Shown: positions 8,801-16,919 of the stretch, piece by piece | Layout: every line of letters begins with the position of its first letter | Position numbering within the stretch: position 1 is the stretch's first letter | Source: CAYLJJ01 sp964384025 | GTDB lineage: Bacteria; Myxococcota_A; Bradymonadia; UBA7976; UBA1532 | Length of the DNA: 64,000 bases | Assembly (NCBI GenBank): GCA_964384025.1 | Contig: CAYLJJ010000007.1 | Coordinates: forward strand, 1 to 64,000 | Direction of reading: 5' to 3' | Translations under genes and position numbers: made by a program | The notes under the pieces: generated by a model | Database searches by the model: none | The model's input: the letters and a program-made list of their open reading frames with translations, nothing else | Told to the model about the DNA's origin: nothing

Positions 8801-10995
8801 TACCCCGTCCAGACTGCTTTGAGGATGATGACTGCGGCTTCGCTGAGCGCTGTGATGAAGGGAGCTGCCAACCGATACGCTGTCGTGAAGATGAAGATTG
8901 CGGCGGTGGCTTCAGCTGTACAGGAGGGCGCTGTATCCCGCCCTTCTTCTGTGAGCATGACTGGGATTGTCCTCTGGAGGAGAATATCTGCGATCAAGGT
9001 GTTTGCCAAACCCCTGGGGGCTGCCGCAACGACGCAGACTGCGTAGGTGAGGAGGCTTGCTTGGCGGGCCTCTGTGTGCTTCTACCGCCTCCTGATTGTG
9101 AGCGAGATGAGGATTGTGGCGCGGGCTTGGTCTGCGAATTTGGCTTCTGTATGCCCGATCCAGGCTGCCAAGATGATGGGCAGTGCCCTGATGATCAGAT
9201 CTGTCAAGAGAGGCAGTGTCGCCCTCGTCCGCAGGAGTGTCGCATCGACGCGGAGTGTGGCTTGGGGCATATCTGTGAAGAGGGACGTTGCCGCCAAGCG
9301 GAGGAGTTCTGCCAGCAAGATCGAGATTGCCCACCGAGGCAGATCTGCCAAAACCGCCTCTGCTTGGAGGGCTGTCGAGATGACAGCTACTGCCCGTACT
9401 ACTGCGACATCCTCCAGATGCGCTGTGTCGAACCAGAGTGTTTTGGTTCTGAGCAGTGCCCAGATGGCTTCTATTGTGAATTTCAAAGCCTTCGCTGTGA
9501 ACCCGGTTGCCAAGAAGATCAAGACTGTGGTCCAGACCTTGAGTGCGTCGAAGGGCACTGTGAGCTGCCAGGTGATTGTCGCTTCGATGAGGAGTGCCTG
9601 CCAGGACAGCGCTGCCTCAACCGACGCTGCGTAGGCGAGCCTCTGGAGTGTCGGCAGAATACCGACTGTGGGGTGGGTCGGCGCTGTGAAGAGGGTCGCT
9701 GTATCTTTGATGGCTGTGAAGATGACAGGAATTGTCCCCGAGGACAGGTCTGTGTAGAGGGTGCCTGCCTCTATAACGCGCTCTGCCGTGGTGCTCAAAG
9801 CGCGTTGGTGGAGATCGGCCCTGAGGGGGGGCTCTTTGAGTTGTTTACCGAAGGAGAGAGCGCTTATCAAGCAAACTGCGCTGGAGGAGCGAGGGCCGCA
9901 GAGCAGATCCTCAGCTTTGTAGTAGAGGAACCGTTGCGTCTCTTCTTAGAGACGATCGAAGCGAACTACGATACTGCGCTCTTTGTGCGCACTGACTGCG
10001 ATCTCCCTGAATCAGAGTTGGCCTGTGATGATGACGCGGGGGAGGGCACGCTCTCGGCGATCGTCTTGGAGTTGGTCCAAGCGGGGACCTATTTCATCTT
10101 TGTGGATGGTTTTAGACACAACTCAGGCCACTCTCTCTTGGAGGTGCGCGTTCAGTCGCTCCTGGAGTGTCGAGGGGATGATGATTGCCCAGGAGGCCGC
10201 TGTGAACAGGGGGCTTGCGTAGGTGTGGAGTGTCGCATCGATGGGGACTGTGAGCCTGATTTTATCTGCCGCAGCAACCGCTGTCTCTCAGGCAGGCGCT
10301 GTCGGGAGGATGGAGACTGCCCCGAGGGGATCTGCATCGATCGCATCTGTCGAGAGGGACAGTGCCACCAAGATGAAAACTGCCGTCCAGGTTTGATCTG
10401 CGAGATGGAGCGCTGCATCGAGCCCAACTGTCGTAGAGATCAAGACTGTGGCGAAGGACAGGTCTGCCACGCGGGGCGTTGCCAACGGGGGGGCTGCCAA
10501 GATGATCGAGAATGTGAGGGGGTCGCCATCTGTGACGCGGGTCGCTGTGTCGATGTGGAGTGTGTCCGTGATGAACACTGTCGCTTCGCTGAGCGCTGCC
10601 GAGAGGGGCGCTGTGTTCCCCGTCCAGACTTCTGCGTACAGGACCTAGACTGTCAGGATCTAGAGCAGATCTGTGAACGGGAGCGCTGTGTCAACACCAG
10701 CCGCTGCGCTGATATAGAGGATTGCGTAGGAGGCAGCTCCTGCGTAGGTGGCAACTGCGTTGCCCCAGTCTCCTGCCGCAACAGCACCGTTTGCCAACAG
10801 ATCGTGCCGATCTTTGAATGTCAGGATGGGGTTTGTGGATCCCCGATGCAGCAGTGCCAAGCCAACCGTGACTGCGCCGCTGGTGGAAGCTGTATCTTTG
10901 GGATTTGCGCTCCTCTTCAGAGCCCTGAGTGTGTCCGTGACCTACACTGTGAGAGCGGATTCTGTGAAGATGAACGCTGTCTAGATGGGCCTTGA
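5863..10995 (+). CDS. giant Cys-rich repeat lipoprotein (1710 residues)
   Basis: It starts with a lipoprotein-like signal (hydrophobic run ending GLGC at residue 17; the lipobox is not ideal). Almost all the rest is roughly seventy tandem units of about 20 residues of the form C-x-x-D-x-D-C-x-x-G-x-x-C-x-x-x-x-C, similar to Dickkopf N-terminal-type Cys-rich repeats found on myxobacterial surface proteins. One break at about residues 1307-1432 is a beta-rich domain resembling a bacterial pre-peptidase C-terminal (PPC) domain (F-V-D-G-F-R-H-N-S-G-H). Even numbers of Cys per unit suggest disulfide cross-linking outside the cell. Acidic D/E residues between the Cys could bind cations. It is coupled to the OmpA gene upstream, and rnhB follows with a TGATG junction. 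Role as surface stalk or adhesin is inferred. Confidence 0.85.
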   Translation: MKAHSLFFLLLFGLGCGRSSLECQSPSDCLAGQTCVALHCVEGPPCVETLCPTGQVCVSEICVPESLLSGACGEEIPCPDGQHCVDGSCAYPLDASLECQEDRDCLGGFCIQGRCEQLSCVDDEECAPNICRDGLCQMPCVKHSDCLGGICDMSSRICIEYCTQHRHCDPLLCSVEGDCVLCLDDFDCEHGEICEQGFCYSGGCIFDEDCPPGEICLEEQAHCIRPEGCRDDLDCAPLESCIEGECLFWGCLGDLDCHPHEQCLEGICEVSPNCRSDRDCGGEHWICIDGECFLEPECREDWECSPGMFCQDGLCQERIECRGNGDCLPGFLCTEGRCTFSPECLEDWQCPPRMRCEAERCIDDLCFRNSDCPPGLVCEEGICLFGPECRRDGDCPFGMACEAERCVEIPLCHSHDQCPEGFLCETGRCLLANCNGDWECPFGTRCREGLCRPPNCREDQECGPHQACLAGFCEAVECVDAWDCPIGSECRSHRCLRVPDCRRDEECAPGHQCLNERCVPIGCVNDRDCAEDEQCELGRCLAAECREDWHCGPEAHCVSLRCIPELECQGPQDCPNPLRCLDGQCRLADQCQEDDDCPPGLDCNLGLCAHIPPPDCLRDADCNPGFSCELGFCVGRPLNCHRDLDCGPGFRCEEQRCVAQGCLQDQECAPGEICDQGQCIPRPDCREDRECGPGEVCRGGRCLFVGECREDRDCPARMSCRAFRCEAQPDCDQDRLCEAGLECINGLCIPVGFCERDADCGPGLRCLEQRCRPECLEDGECEPGESCRQGRCLFTGECRQDRDCPEPLRCQEFHCLPPLECERHEECGPGEICNRGICIFTGDCHQDLDCAPGQSCIDFLCQVTQDCRRDEDCPLEERCIEGRCLFMGECRVNRDCGPLFSCIEQRCVETGRCERDLDCEALGKICDPLNRTCILEGLCLEDQECPLGERCIGGLCREVDHCRDDRDCEPQQYCASSRCVPRPDCFEDDDCGFAERCDEGSCQPIRCREDEDCGGGFSCTGGRCIPPFFCEHDWDCPLEENICDQGVCQTPGGCRNDADCVGEEACLAGLCVLLPPPDCERDEDCGAGLVCEFGFCMPDPGCQDDGQCPDDQICQERQCRPRPQECRIDAECGLGHICEEGRCRQAEEFCQQDRDCPPRQICQNRLCLEGCRDDSYCPYYCDILQMRCVEPECFGSEQCPDGFYCEFQSLRCEPGCQEDQDCGPDLECVEGHCELPGDCRFDEECLPGQRCLNRRCVGEPLECRQNTDCGVGRRCEEGRCIFDGCEDDRNCPRGQVCVEGACLYNALCRGAQSALVEIGPEGGLFELFTEGESAYQANCAGGARAAEQILSFVVEEPLRLFLETIEANYDTALFVRTDCDLPESELACDDDAGEGTLSAIVLELVQAGTYFIFVDGFRHNSGHSLLEVRVQSLLECRGDDDCPGGRCEQGACVGVECRIDGDCEPDFICRSNRCLSGRRCREDGDCPEGICIDRICREGQCHQDENCRPGLICEMERCIEPNCRRDQDCGEGQVCHAGRCQRGGCQDDRECEGVAICDAGRCVDVECVRDEHCRFAERCREGRCVPRPDFCVQDLDCQDLEQICERERCVNTSRCADIEDCVGGSSCVGGNCVAPVSCRNSTVCQQIVPIFECQDGVCGSPMQQCQANRDCAAGGSCIFGICAPLQSPECVRDLHCESGFCEDERCLDGP
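5920..10985 (+). repeat. tandem array of Cys-rich protein repeats (about 60-70 bases per unit)
   Basis: Degenerate in-frame repeats encode C-x-x-D-x-D-C...G-x-C blocks, broken by a non-repeat domain near 9781-10160. Units are diverged at DNA level, though short strings (GAGTGTCG, GAGGATCGAGACTG and similar) recur many times. Because the repeats rarely contain complementary stop triplets, long spurious frames also appear on the other strand. Confidence 0.85.
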
Positions 10996-11672
10996 TGATG
11001 TCTGAACAGCTGCGATTGCCTGAGATCTCTGAGCTTCGATATCCAGCTAGAGAGGCGCCGATTGGTGCTGTAGAGAGCTGGCTGGATGAGCAAGGAGTTG
11101 AGGGAATTTTGGGGGTTGATGAGGTGGGCCGTGGCCCCCTCGCGGGTCCTGTGGTCGCCGCAGCGGTGATGCTGCCCTATCCTCTGCCCCGCTCTCTTGA
11201 GGGCTTGGATGACAGCAAACGCCTCTCTGCTCGGAGACGCGAGCTGTTCTCCGAGCAGATTCGTGAGCAGGCATGGGCCTGGGGGATAGGCTGGATCGAG
11301 CCGGAGCGCATCGATGAGATCAATATCCGTCGAGGGGCGCTGGAGGCGATGATGGAGGCGATCTTGGAGGCCAATGAAACCTTAAGCGTGGAGCCTCAGC
11401 TGCTCTTGGTGGATGGAAATACTCCTCTCCCAAGCTATCAGGGAGCGCAAAAATGCTTGGTCAAGGGGGACCGCCGCAGCCTGAACATCGCCGCCGCCAG
11501 CGTCCTCGCCAAGGTTGCTCGGGATTACCATATGGAGCAGATGGATCTACGTTATCCAGGGTATGGCTTCGCCGCTCATAAGGGCTATGGGACTCCTCAA
11601 CATCGCCGCGCCCTTACTCAGCTGGGAGCCTGCCCCATCCACCGTCAGAGCTTTCGTTGGAAGCCTCTATGA
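10995..11672 (+). CDS. rnhB: ribonuclease HII
   Basis: The 225-residue protein cleaves RNA in RNA/DNA hybrids, including single ribonucleotides left in DNA. The D-E-V-G-R-G-P-L-A-G-P motif at about residues 42-52 supplies the first acidic pair. D-S-K-R-L-S, L-V-D-G-N and K-G-D-x-x-S-x-x-I-A-A-A-S-V-L-A-K-V-x-R-D supply the rest of the active site, and Y-G-T-x-x-H is the usual C-terminal motif. The start is taken at 10995, where TGATG joins it to the preceding stop; an adjacent ATG at 10998 is equally possible. No strong ribosome site is visible, so translation may be coupled to the giant upstream gene. Confidence 0.95.
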   Translation: MMSEQLRLPEISELRYPAREAPIGAVESWLDEQGVEGILGVDEVGRGPLAGPVVAAAVMLPYPLPRSLEGLDDSKRLSARRRELFSEQIREQAWAWGIGWIEPERIDEINIRRGALEAMMEAILEANETLSVEPQLLLVDGNTPLPSYQGAQKCLVKGDRRSLNIAAASVLAKVARDYHMEQMDLRYPGYGFAAHKGYGTPQHRRALTQLGACPIHRQSFRWKPL

Positions 11673-12025
11673 ATGAGCGACAGCGCAGAGGCGCCGCTGC
11701 TGAGCGGAGGGTGGCTAAACTCTATGAGGCAGAGGGCTATAGAGTGGAAGCGCGCAACTGGAGCTGTCGAGGAGGGGAGCTGGATTTGGTGTTAAGGCGA
11801 GAAGAGGTCCTCGTCTTTGTAGAGGTTCGCTCCCGCAGCACAGAGTTTCTCTCCTCTCCAACCATCACGGTGGGCTTGAGCAAACAGAGGAGGGTCGCTC
11901 GCGCCGCCGACGCCTATCTGCGGCGGGTGGCTACAGCAGAGCAGATCCGTTTTGATGTGGTGGGGGTCTCTAGGCGGGGAGTGGAGCGCATCGAGAACGC
12001 CTTTGCCCCCCCCTGGGCTTACTGA
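11669..12025 (+). CDS. yraN: YraN/UPF0102-family nuclease-like protein
   Basis: The 118-residue protein belongs to the small UPF0102 family with an endonuclease-like fold; its cellular role is not settled. Visible family features are the G-x-x-A-E-x-x-A-x-x-x-L-x-x-x-G-Y-x-x-x-x-R-N start, the G-G-E-L-D-L-V motif and V-F-V-E-V-R-S-R-S. These supply the D, E and basic residues of a PD-(D/E)xK-like site. The ATG at 11669 overlaps the rnhB stop (ATGA), which is preferred over a TTG twelve bases upstream. rnhB-yraN is a common gene pair in bacteria. Confidence 0.92.
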   Translation: MNERQRRGAAAERRVAKLYEAEGYRVEARNWSCRGGELDLVLRREEVLVFVEVRSRSTEFLSSPTITVGLSKQRRVARAADAYLRRVATAEQIRFDVVGVSRRGVERIENAFAPPWAY

Positions 12026-12054
12026 AGATCCCCTATTTTCGAATGTTCCCTGAG

Positions 12055-12441
12055 CTATTCATCCTCTAAATCAGCTGCGCGAATACAGTAGCACTCAGTG
12101 AAGCCATCATCGCAGATATTGCTGTCCTGTTCTGAATCGCCCAGCAGAGGGCGACACTCTGCGCTGCCTTCACAGTCAGACTTGTCTTTACAGGGCTCGC
12201 TGCAGAAAGAGTCTGAGCCACGATAGACCAAGCAGACACGAGTCTCACAGCCTGCGAAGTTTTTGACTGCGCAGGAGGGCTTAGAGGCGACGGAGATGCC
12301 TGCGTCGTTACCTTCAACTTCGCTGGGCTGGCAGGCGCGACGAAACTCCTCTGTCTCGGGGAGGCTACAGGGCTGACCAAAGCCGGTGTCACAGCCGATC
12401 CAGAGGCTGGCCAGCGACAGTAAGAGGAGTTGAGCTTTCAT
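12055..12441 (-). CDS. small Cys-rich lipoprotein
   Basis: A 128-residue protein with a signal peptide ending S-L-W-I-G-C (acylated Cys at 17) and eleven further Cys. The part around residues 68-121 (C-x-x-x-V-C-L-V...C-S-x-P-C-x-x-x-S-D-C) resembles Cys-rich modules common in myxobacterial lipoproteins. The ATG has AAGG upstream. It converges with yraN (29 bases apart, no clear terminator). Function unknown; surface or periplasmic location is inferred from the lipobox. Confidence 0.75.
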   Translation of the reverse strand: MKAQLLLLSLASLWIGCDTGFGQPCSLPETEEFRRACQPSEVEGNDAGISVASKPSCAVKNFAGCETRVCLVYRGSDSFCSEPCKDKSDCEGSAECRPLLGDSEQDSNICDDGFTECYCIRAADLEDE

Positions 12442-12653
12442 CAGAGATAACCTTTGAGGCAGCGGAGTTGAAGCCTTGGATGCTGATTATGCACAGGGAG
12501 ATTAAAGCCGCAAGTGAAGGCGCTTGGGCGCGCTCGGCTGGAGCATCTAGACCCAAAATTAGGGGGCTTTGAAAACGGTATGTTCCTCCCTCCTTGACTC
12601 CAGAGAGAAGAACAGGTCGATTGGGGTCCGTAGATCTTGAGAAGGAAGAACTC

Positions 12654-13979
12654 TTGTCCAGAAGCTCAGAGCTTGAATCCAGCGCCCGAGGCTATCGCCG
12701 CTGGCGGATCCGTGTATTTATCGCCTGTTGGAGTATGTACGCCACCTATTACATCGCCCGCGCCAACATCTCTGTAGCTGTGCCTGAGCTGGAGAAGTAT
12801 CTCGGAGGTGGAGAGAAGACCGCCGCTTCGATCCTCCTGGTGGGCTACATCCTAACCGGAAGCAAGCTTGCTTATGGCTTTGGGCAACTCATCAACGGTC
12901 TCTTGGGGGATCGTTTCGGCCCCAGGCGGGTCGCCAGCGTGGGGATGGCCCTCTCCGCTGTCGCCAACCTGCTCTTTGGTCTGGCAGGCTCCTTCCCTGC
13001 GTTTATGGGGATCTGGCTCGCCAACGGCCTCTTTCAAGCGACCGGAGCGCCCTCCCGTATCAAAGTTTTGGCCAACTGGTTCTCTCCCCACAACCGAGGT
13101 CGTATGATGGGCTTCTTGGGCACCGATTATGTGGTGGGGAATGTGATCTCCTGGGTCCTCTCTGGCTACCTGCTGGTCAACTATGGCTGGCGCTGGGTCT
13201 TCTTTGTACCTGCAGGAATCATCGCTCTCTCTGCTCTGCATTTCTATCTTCGGGTGAGAAATGCTCCTGAGGATGTTGGGCTGCCCAGCATTGAACGCTT
13301 TGAGAAGATGAAGGCGGGTACAGCGCTCTCAGATGAGCCAGAGGCTGAGGAGGACAGCTACGCGGGTTGGGAGTTTATCCTCAAAAAGGCGGTACTCAAC
13401 AGGAAGGTCTGGATCGTGGGTTTCGCCTACTTTGGGGTAGATCTCTTTCGCTATGGCTTCCTGGACTGGTCCTTCTCCTACCTCATGGAGCAGGGCGCGC
13501 CGGTGGGTAAGTCGATCATCAAGATCATCATGCTGCCTCTCGTTGGGGCGGTGGGCATCATCCTCTCCGGTTGGCTCACAGATCGTATGGAGGGGCGCAG
13601 AGCCCCAGTCATCGCCATCATGCTCTTTATCTCTGCGGGGCTGGCCTGGGTCTTTCGAATCCTCCCCCAGGGAGAGTTCGCCCTCTCCCTCCTGGTTCTG
13701 GGAGGGATCGGCTTCTTTCTCTATGGCCCTCACCTCCTGATGGGGGCCACCATCGCCATGGATTTGGGCAGCCGAAAGGCTTCAGCCACCGCCTCGGGGA
13801 TCATCGACTGGTTGGGCTATATGGGAGCCGCTGTGGCGGGGGTGGGCACCGCCTGGGTACGCAGTCGCTGGGGTTGGGATGGAGCCTTCGCCCTCTGGAT
13901 CAGCGCTGCAATTTTGGCGGGGTTACTGATGATGCTGCTCTGGAATGTCAAAGCTGAAGTGGATCAGGAGTATATGTAG
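12654..13979 (+). CDS. MFS transporter, organophosphate:phosphate antiporter (GlpT/UhpT-like) type
   Basis: A 12-helix inner-membrane transporter, about 441 residues. The first helix region (M-Y-A-T-Y-Y-I-A-R-A-N-I-S-V-A-V-P) and G-x-x-x-D-R-F-G-P-R-R loop match the OPA family, which exchanges sugar phosphates or glycerol-3-phosphate for phosphate. No ATG precedes the first helix. TTG at 12654 is favoured because AGAAGGAA lies just upstream; a TTG at 12594 would add 20 residues but has no ribosome site. The substrate cannot be read from sequence. Its 3' end overlaps that of glgB on the other strand by 32 bases. A glycerophosphodiesterase lies nearby beyond glgB, so glycerol-3-phosphate is a possible substrate (inference). 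Confidence 0.8.
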   Translation: MSRSSELESSARGYRRWRIRVFIACWSMYATYYIARANISVAVPELEKYLGGGEKTAASILLVGYILTGSKLAYGFGQLINGLLGDRFGPRRVASVGMALSAVANLLFGLAGSFPAFMGIWLANGLFQATGAPSRIKVLANWFSPHNRGRMMGFLGTDYVVGNVISWVLSGYLLVNYGWRWVFFVPAGIIALSALHFYLRVRNAPEDVGLPSIERFEKMKAGTALSDEPEAEEDSYAGWEFILKKAVLNRKVWIVGFAYFGVDLFRYGFLDWSFSYLMEQGAPVGKSIIKIIMLPLVGAVGIILSGWLTDRMEGRRAPVIAIMLFISAGLAWVFRILPQGEFALSLLVLGGIGFFLYGPHLLMGATIAMDLGSRKASATASGIIDWLGYMGAAVAGVGTAWVRSRWGWDGAFALWISAAILAGLLMMLLWNVKAEVDQEYM

Positions 13980-15885
13980 GCTCCCATTTAAAGATCAGCC
14001 CTCCGAGCGGAGGCAACTTCAAGTTAAGCGTGTAGGGCTGATTGTGACAGCGCCCCTCTTTGGCCCAAACCTCTCCCTCGTTGCCTACGCCACTGCCCCC
14101 ATACTCCTGAGCATCACTATTGAAGATCTCCCGCCAGCGTCCCGCTTTGGGCGCGCCCAGGCAGTAGTCGTTTCTCAAGCTGGGGGTGTAGTTGAGGACG
14201 ATGAGGAGGATCTCTTCATCCTCTCTGCGCAAAAAGCTGATCACGCTCTCCTGGTAGTTGTTGGGATCGATCCAACTGAAGCCTCCAGGGAGGCAGTCAG
14301 AGGCATGAAGAGCGGCCTCACGACGATAGATCTGATTGAGGACAAGCAGAGATCTCTGTACTCCATAATGGAGAGGACGCTCCAGGAGATGCCAACTGAC
14401 GCTGCTGTCATGGTTCCACTCCGACCACTGAGCGATATCCATCCCCATAAAGAGCAGCTTCTTGCCGGGCTGAGTCCACATATTACAGAGGAGGAGGCGG
14501 AGATTGGCGAAGCGCTGCCAATCGTCACCGGGCATCTTGCGGATCAAAGAGCCCTTGAGGTGTACAACCTCATCGTGAGAGAGGGGGAGCACGAAGTTTT
14601 CAGAGAATTGATACATCCCCCGGAAAGTGAGTTCATTGTGATGGAAGCTCCGATAGATGGGCTCTCGTTCTATATATTTGAGGGTGTCATGCATCCAACC
14701 CATATCCCATTTAAAATCAAAGCCGAGACCACCGAATTCTGTTGGGCGTGAGATGAGAGGCCAGCTTGTTGACTCTTCAGCTATGGTGAAGACATCTGGG
14801 AAATTAGATTTGATGGCTTGATTTAGCTGCTTGATAAATTCAACAGCATCGATATTCTCCCTCCCTCCATATGGATTGGGTACCCATTCCCCATCTGCTC
14901 TTGAATAATCTAGGTATAACATAGAAGCAACAGCATCAACACGGATTCCATCGATATGATATCGGTCTAACCAGAAGAGTGCGCTGCTGATCAGGAAGGA
15001 ACGGACCTCATGGCGACTGTAGTTGAAGATCAGAGAGTTCCAATCTGGGTGATAGCCTTGACGTGGATCCGCGTGCTCGTAGAGGTGGGTCCCATCGAAG
15101 AAGCCAAGACCATGCTCATCACTGGGAAAATGAGAGGGCACCCAATCCAGGATTACGCCAATCCCCTCTTGATGAAGATGATCGATAAGATAGCTAAAAT
15201 CATCTGGGCTTCCGTAGCGGCTGGTCGCGCTGAAATAGCCTGTCGTCTGATAGCCCCAGGAGGGATAGTAGGGGTGCTCCGTGATGGGGAGCAGCTCAAC
15301 ATGAGTATAACCCACCTCCTTGAGGTAGCTGCCGAGCCTTTCAGCCAATTCTCTATAGTTGAGAGAGCGATTACCCTCCTCAGGGACACGCATCCAGGAG
15401 CCCAAATGAACCTCATAGATGGAGATGGGGGCTTTGTGAGCCTCCCAGCTTTTGCGCTCCTTCATCCAAACCTGATCGCCCCATTGATGGCTCGACTCAT
15501 AAACCACCGAAGCGGTCCCAGGAGAGGGCTCTGAGCGAAAGGCAAAGGGATCCGCCTTGGCCACACTGTAGCCATTCTGAAGACAGGCGAGGTGGTACTT
15601 ATAACGAGCCTCCAGCTCTATCCCTGGTATAAACCCCTCCCAAACCCCCGACTCTCCTCGAAGAATGAGAGGGTGCCGCCCCGGCTCCCAGTCATTAAAA
15701 TCCCCAATGACTGAGAGACGATCCGCGTTGGGTGCCCAAACCAGAAAGAAGCAGCCCTTGACTCCATCTACCTCAGCAGGGTGAGCGCCAAAGCGTCGAT
15801 AGAGTTGGCTGTGGGTCCCCTCATTAAAGAAGTGGAGATCCTCTTCATGCAAGAGGCTCGTTTTGTAGTGTACCGCTTCAGACAT
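13948..15885 (-). CDS. glgB: 1,4-alpha-glucan branching enzyme
   Basis: A 645-residue GH13 enzyme that makes alpha-1,6 branches in glycogen. An N-terminal CBM48-like domain (W-A-P-N-A-x-x-x-x-x-I-G-D-F-N-D-W, about residues 50-70) precedes the catalytic barrel. The nucleophile Asp lies in G-I-R-V-D-A-V-A-S-M-L-Y, the acid Glu in I-A-E-E-S-T, and the third carboxylate in L-S-H-D-E-V-V-H. The C-terminal all-beta domain is present. The ATG has AGGAG six bases upstream. No other glycogen gene is adjacent. Its last 32 bases lie within the 3' end of the convergent MFS gene. Confidence 0.95.
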   Translation of the reverse strand: MSEAVHYKTSLLHEEDLHFFNEGTHSQLYRRFGAHPAEVDGVKGCFFLVWAPNADRLSVIGDFNDWEPGRHPLILRGESGVWEGFIPGIELEARYKYHLACLQNGYSVAKADPFAFRSEPSPGTASVVYESSHQWGDQVWMKERKSWEAHKAPISIYEVHLGSWMRVPEEGNRSLNYRELAERLGSYLKEVGYTHVELLPITEHPYYPSWGYQTTGYFSATSRYGSPDDFSYLIDHLHQEGIGVILDWVPSHFPSDEHGLGFFDGTHLYEHADPRQGYHPDWNSLIFNYSRHEVRSFLISSALFWLDRYHIDGIRVDAVASMLYLDYSRADGEWVPNPYGGRENIDAVEFIKQLNQAIKSNFPDVFTIAEESTSWPLISRPTEFGGLGFDFKWDMGWMHDTLKYIEREPIYRSFHHNELTFRGMYQFSENFVLPLSHDEVVHLKGSLIRKMPGDDWQRFANLRLLLCNMWTQPGKKLLFMGMDIAQWSEWNHDSSVSWHLLERPLHYGVQRSLLVLNQIYRREAALHASDCLPGGFSWIDPNNYQESVISFLRREDEEILLIVLNYTPSLRNDYCLGAPKAGRWREIFNSDAQEYGGSGVGNEGEVWAKEGRCHNQPYTLNLKLPPLGGLIFKWEPTYTPDPLQL

Positions 15886-16009
15886 CTCAGCTCCTGATCG
15901 CTATCTTTCTTTGTTTGGGGAGTGCTCAAGCACAGTTTCTCTCCAATGTCCATCGCTTCAAAGAGACCGACACCTTTTCAAACGGAAAGGAGGAGGGTAT
16001 AGCTCCAGA

Positions 16010-16831
16010 ATGCTTCTCATCTCCACGCTCTTACTGTTCGCCGCGCCTCTCCCTGAGGGCTTGATAATTGGGCATCGAGGCTTTGCCTGGAACGATCCTC
16101 AGAACCCCTGGCCAGAGAACAGCCTGCTCTCTGTAGAAGCCGCCCAGGCTGCTGGAGCCGAGGGGGTTGAGATCGACCTGATCCGCAGTGAGGATGGAGT
16201 GCTCGTGCTTCGGCATGATGATCTTCTCAACAGAAGAAGCCCACAGGGCTTGCCCAAAACCGACTGCTTGGGTCGAGTCAGCCGCTCCGACTGGAAAGAG
16301 ATGAAAGATTGCAATGTGCTTTCAGATGCTCCAGATGGTTTCAGCGCTCCGCTCAATCGCCTTGAGGAGTTAGTCGCTCTGCCGGGGCTCTTCTTGGTCC
16401 TGGATGTCAAAGATGATCTCTTTCGCATTAAGCCAGAGGCCGCCATAAAGGCCATCGCAGAGCTGGTTAAGGGTCAGGAGCAGCGTGTGGTGCTGATGCT
16501 CTATCATCCAAAGAGCATCGTTTTAGCGAAGCAGTTGGGGGTTCGCGCCTGCCTTAAACAGCACCATCGGGAAGGGGACCCTGAGTTGATGCTTGAAGCG
16601 GTGCTTCGCGCTGGGGCCTGGGGCAGCTGTCCTTACAGCCGCCTCCTAGATGAAGCTCTGGTCGAAGTCTATAGAGAGGCAGGAGTAGCTCAGATTCCCT
16701 ATCTCTTGAATCGTCATGTGAGTACAGGCTTTCGCAAGCATGTTCAAAGCTTGCTCCGCTTTGAAGTCACTGGAATGATCACCGATTTCATCTCAGAGAG
16801 CTTAGAGGAACGTCAACGCAGCATGCGCTGA
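16010..16831 (+). CDS. secreted glycerophosphodiester phosphodiesterase
   Basis: A 273-residue GDPD-family enzyme that hydrolyses glycerophosphodiesters to glycerol-3-phosphate and an alcohol. The start at 16010 places a signal peptide (MLLISTLLLFAAP) at the N-terminus and follows an AGGAGG sequence, so an upstream in-frame extension to 15911 is rejected. The metal and substrate motifs are G-H-R-G (about 20-23), P-E-N-S, E-I-D-L and R-H-D-D-L-L-N-R. The later part is shorter and more divergent than in classical GlpQ. It is divergent from glgB by 124 bases. The OPA-type transporter nearby could import its product (inference). Confidence 0.85.
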   Translation: MLLISTLLLFAAPLPEGLIIGHRGFAWNDPQNPWPENSLLSVEAAQAAGAEGVEIDLIRSEDGVLVLRHDDLLNRRSPQGLPKTDCLGRVSRSDWKEMKDCNVLSDAPDGFSAPLNRLEELVALPGLFLVLDVKDDLFRIKPEAAIKAIAELVKGQEQRVVLMLYHPKSIVLAKQLGVRACLKQHHREGDPELMLEAVLRAGAWGSCPYSRLLDEALVEVYREAGVAQIPYLLNRHVSTGFRKHVQSLLRFEVTGMITDFISESLEERQRSMR

Positions 16832-16919
16832 TCTCTAAGCTCTAGGGCAGCTCAGCAGATACTTTTGCGCTGAGCAGAATTCCAGAGTAGTTTGCTCCAA
16901 AATTATCAGGAGAGGGTTT

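Noticed and set aside
8317..9009. Long minus-strand open frame (230 codons) inside the giant Cys-rich gene; a similar one at 9082-9870
   Set aside because: They mirror the Cys-rich repeats, are Thr/Ala/Leu-rich without domains or ribosome sites, and exist because the repeats lack complementary stop triplets.
5920..10985. Array of short repeats considered as CRISPR
   Set aside because: Repeats are diverged, in frame and coding, with no constant repeat plus unique spacers and no cas genes nearby.
14010..15534. Plus-strand frames opposite glgB
   Set aside because: The minus strand encodes a full branching enzyme with all catalytic motifs; the opposing frames have no family features.
16850..16875. 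Stem GCTCAGC/GCTGAGC after the glycerophosphodiesterase gene
   Set aside because: Seven pairs with a 12-base loop and no T run; likely chance.
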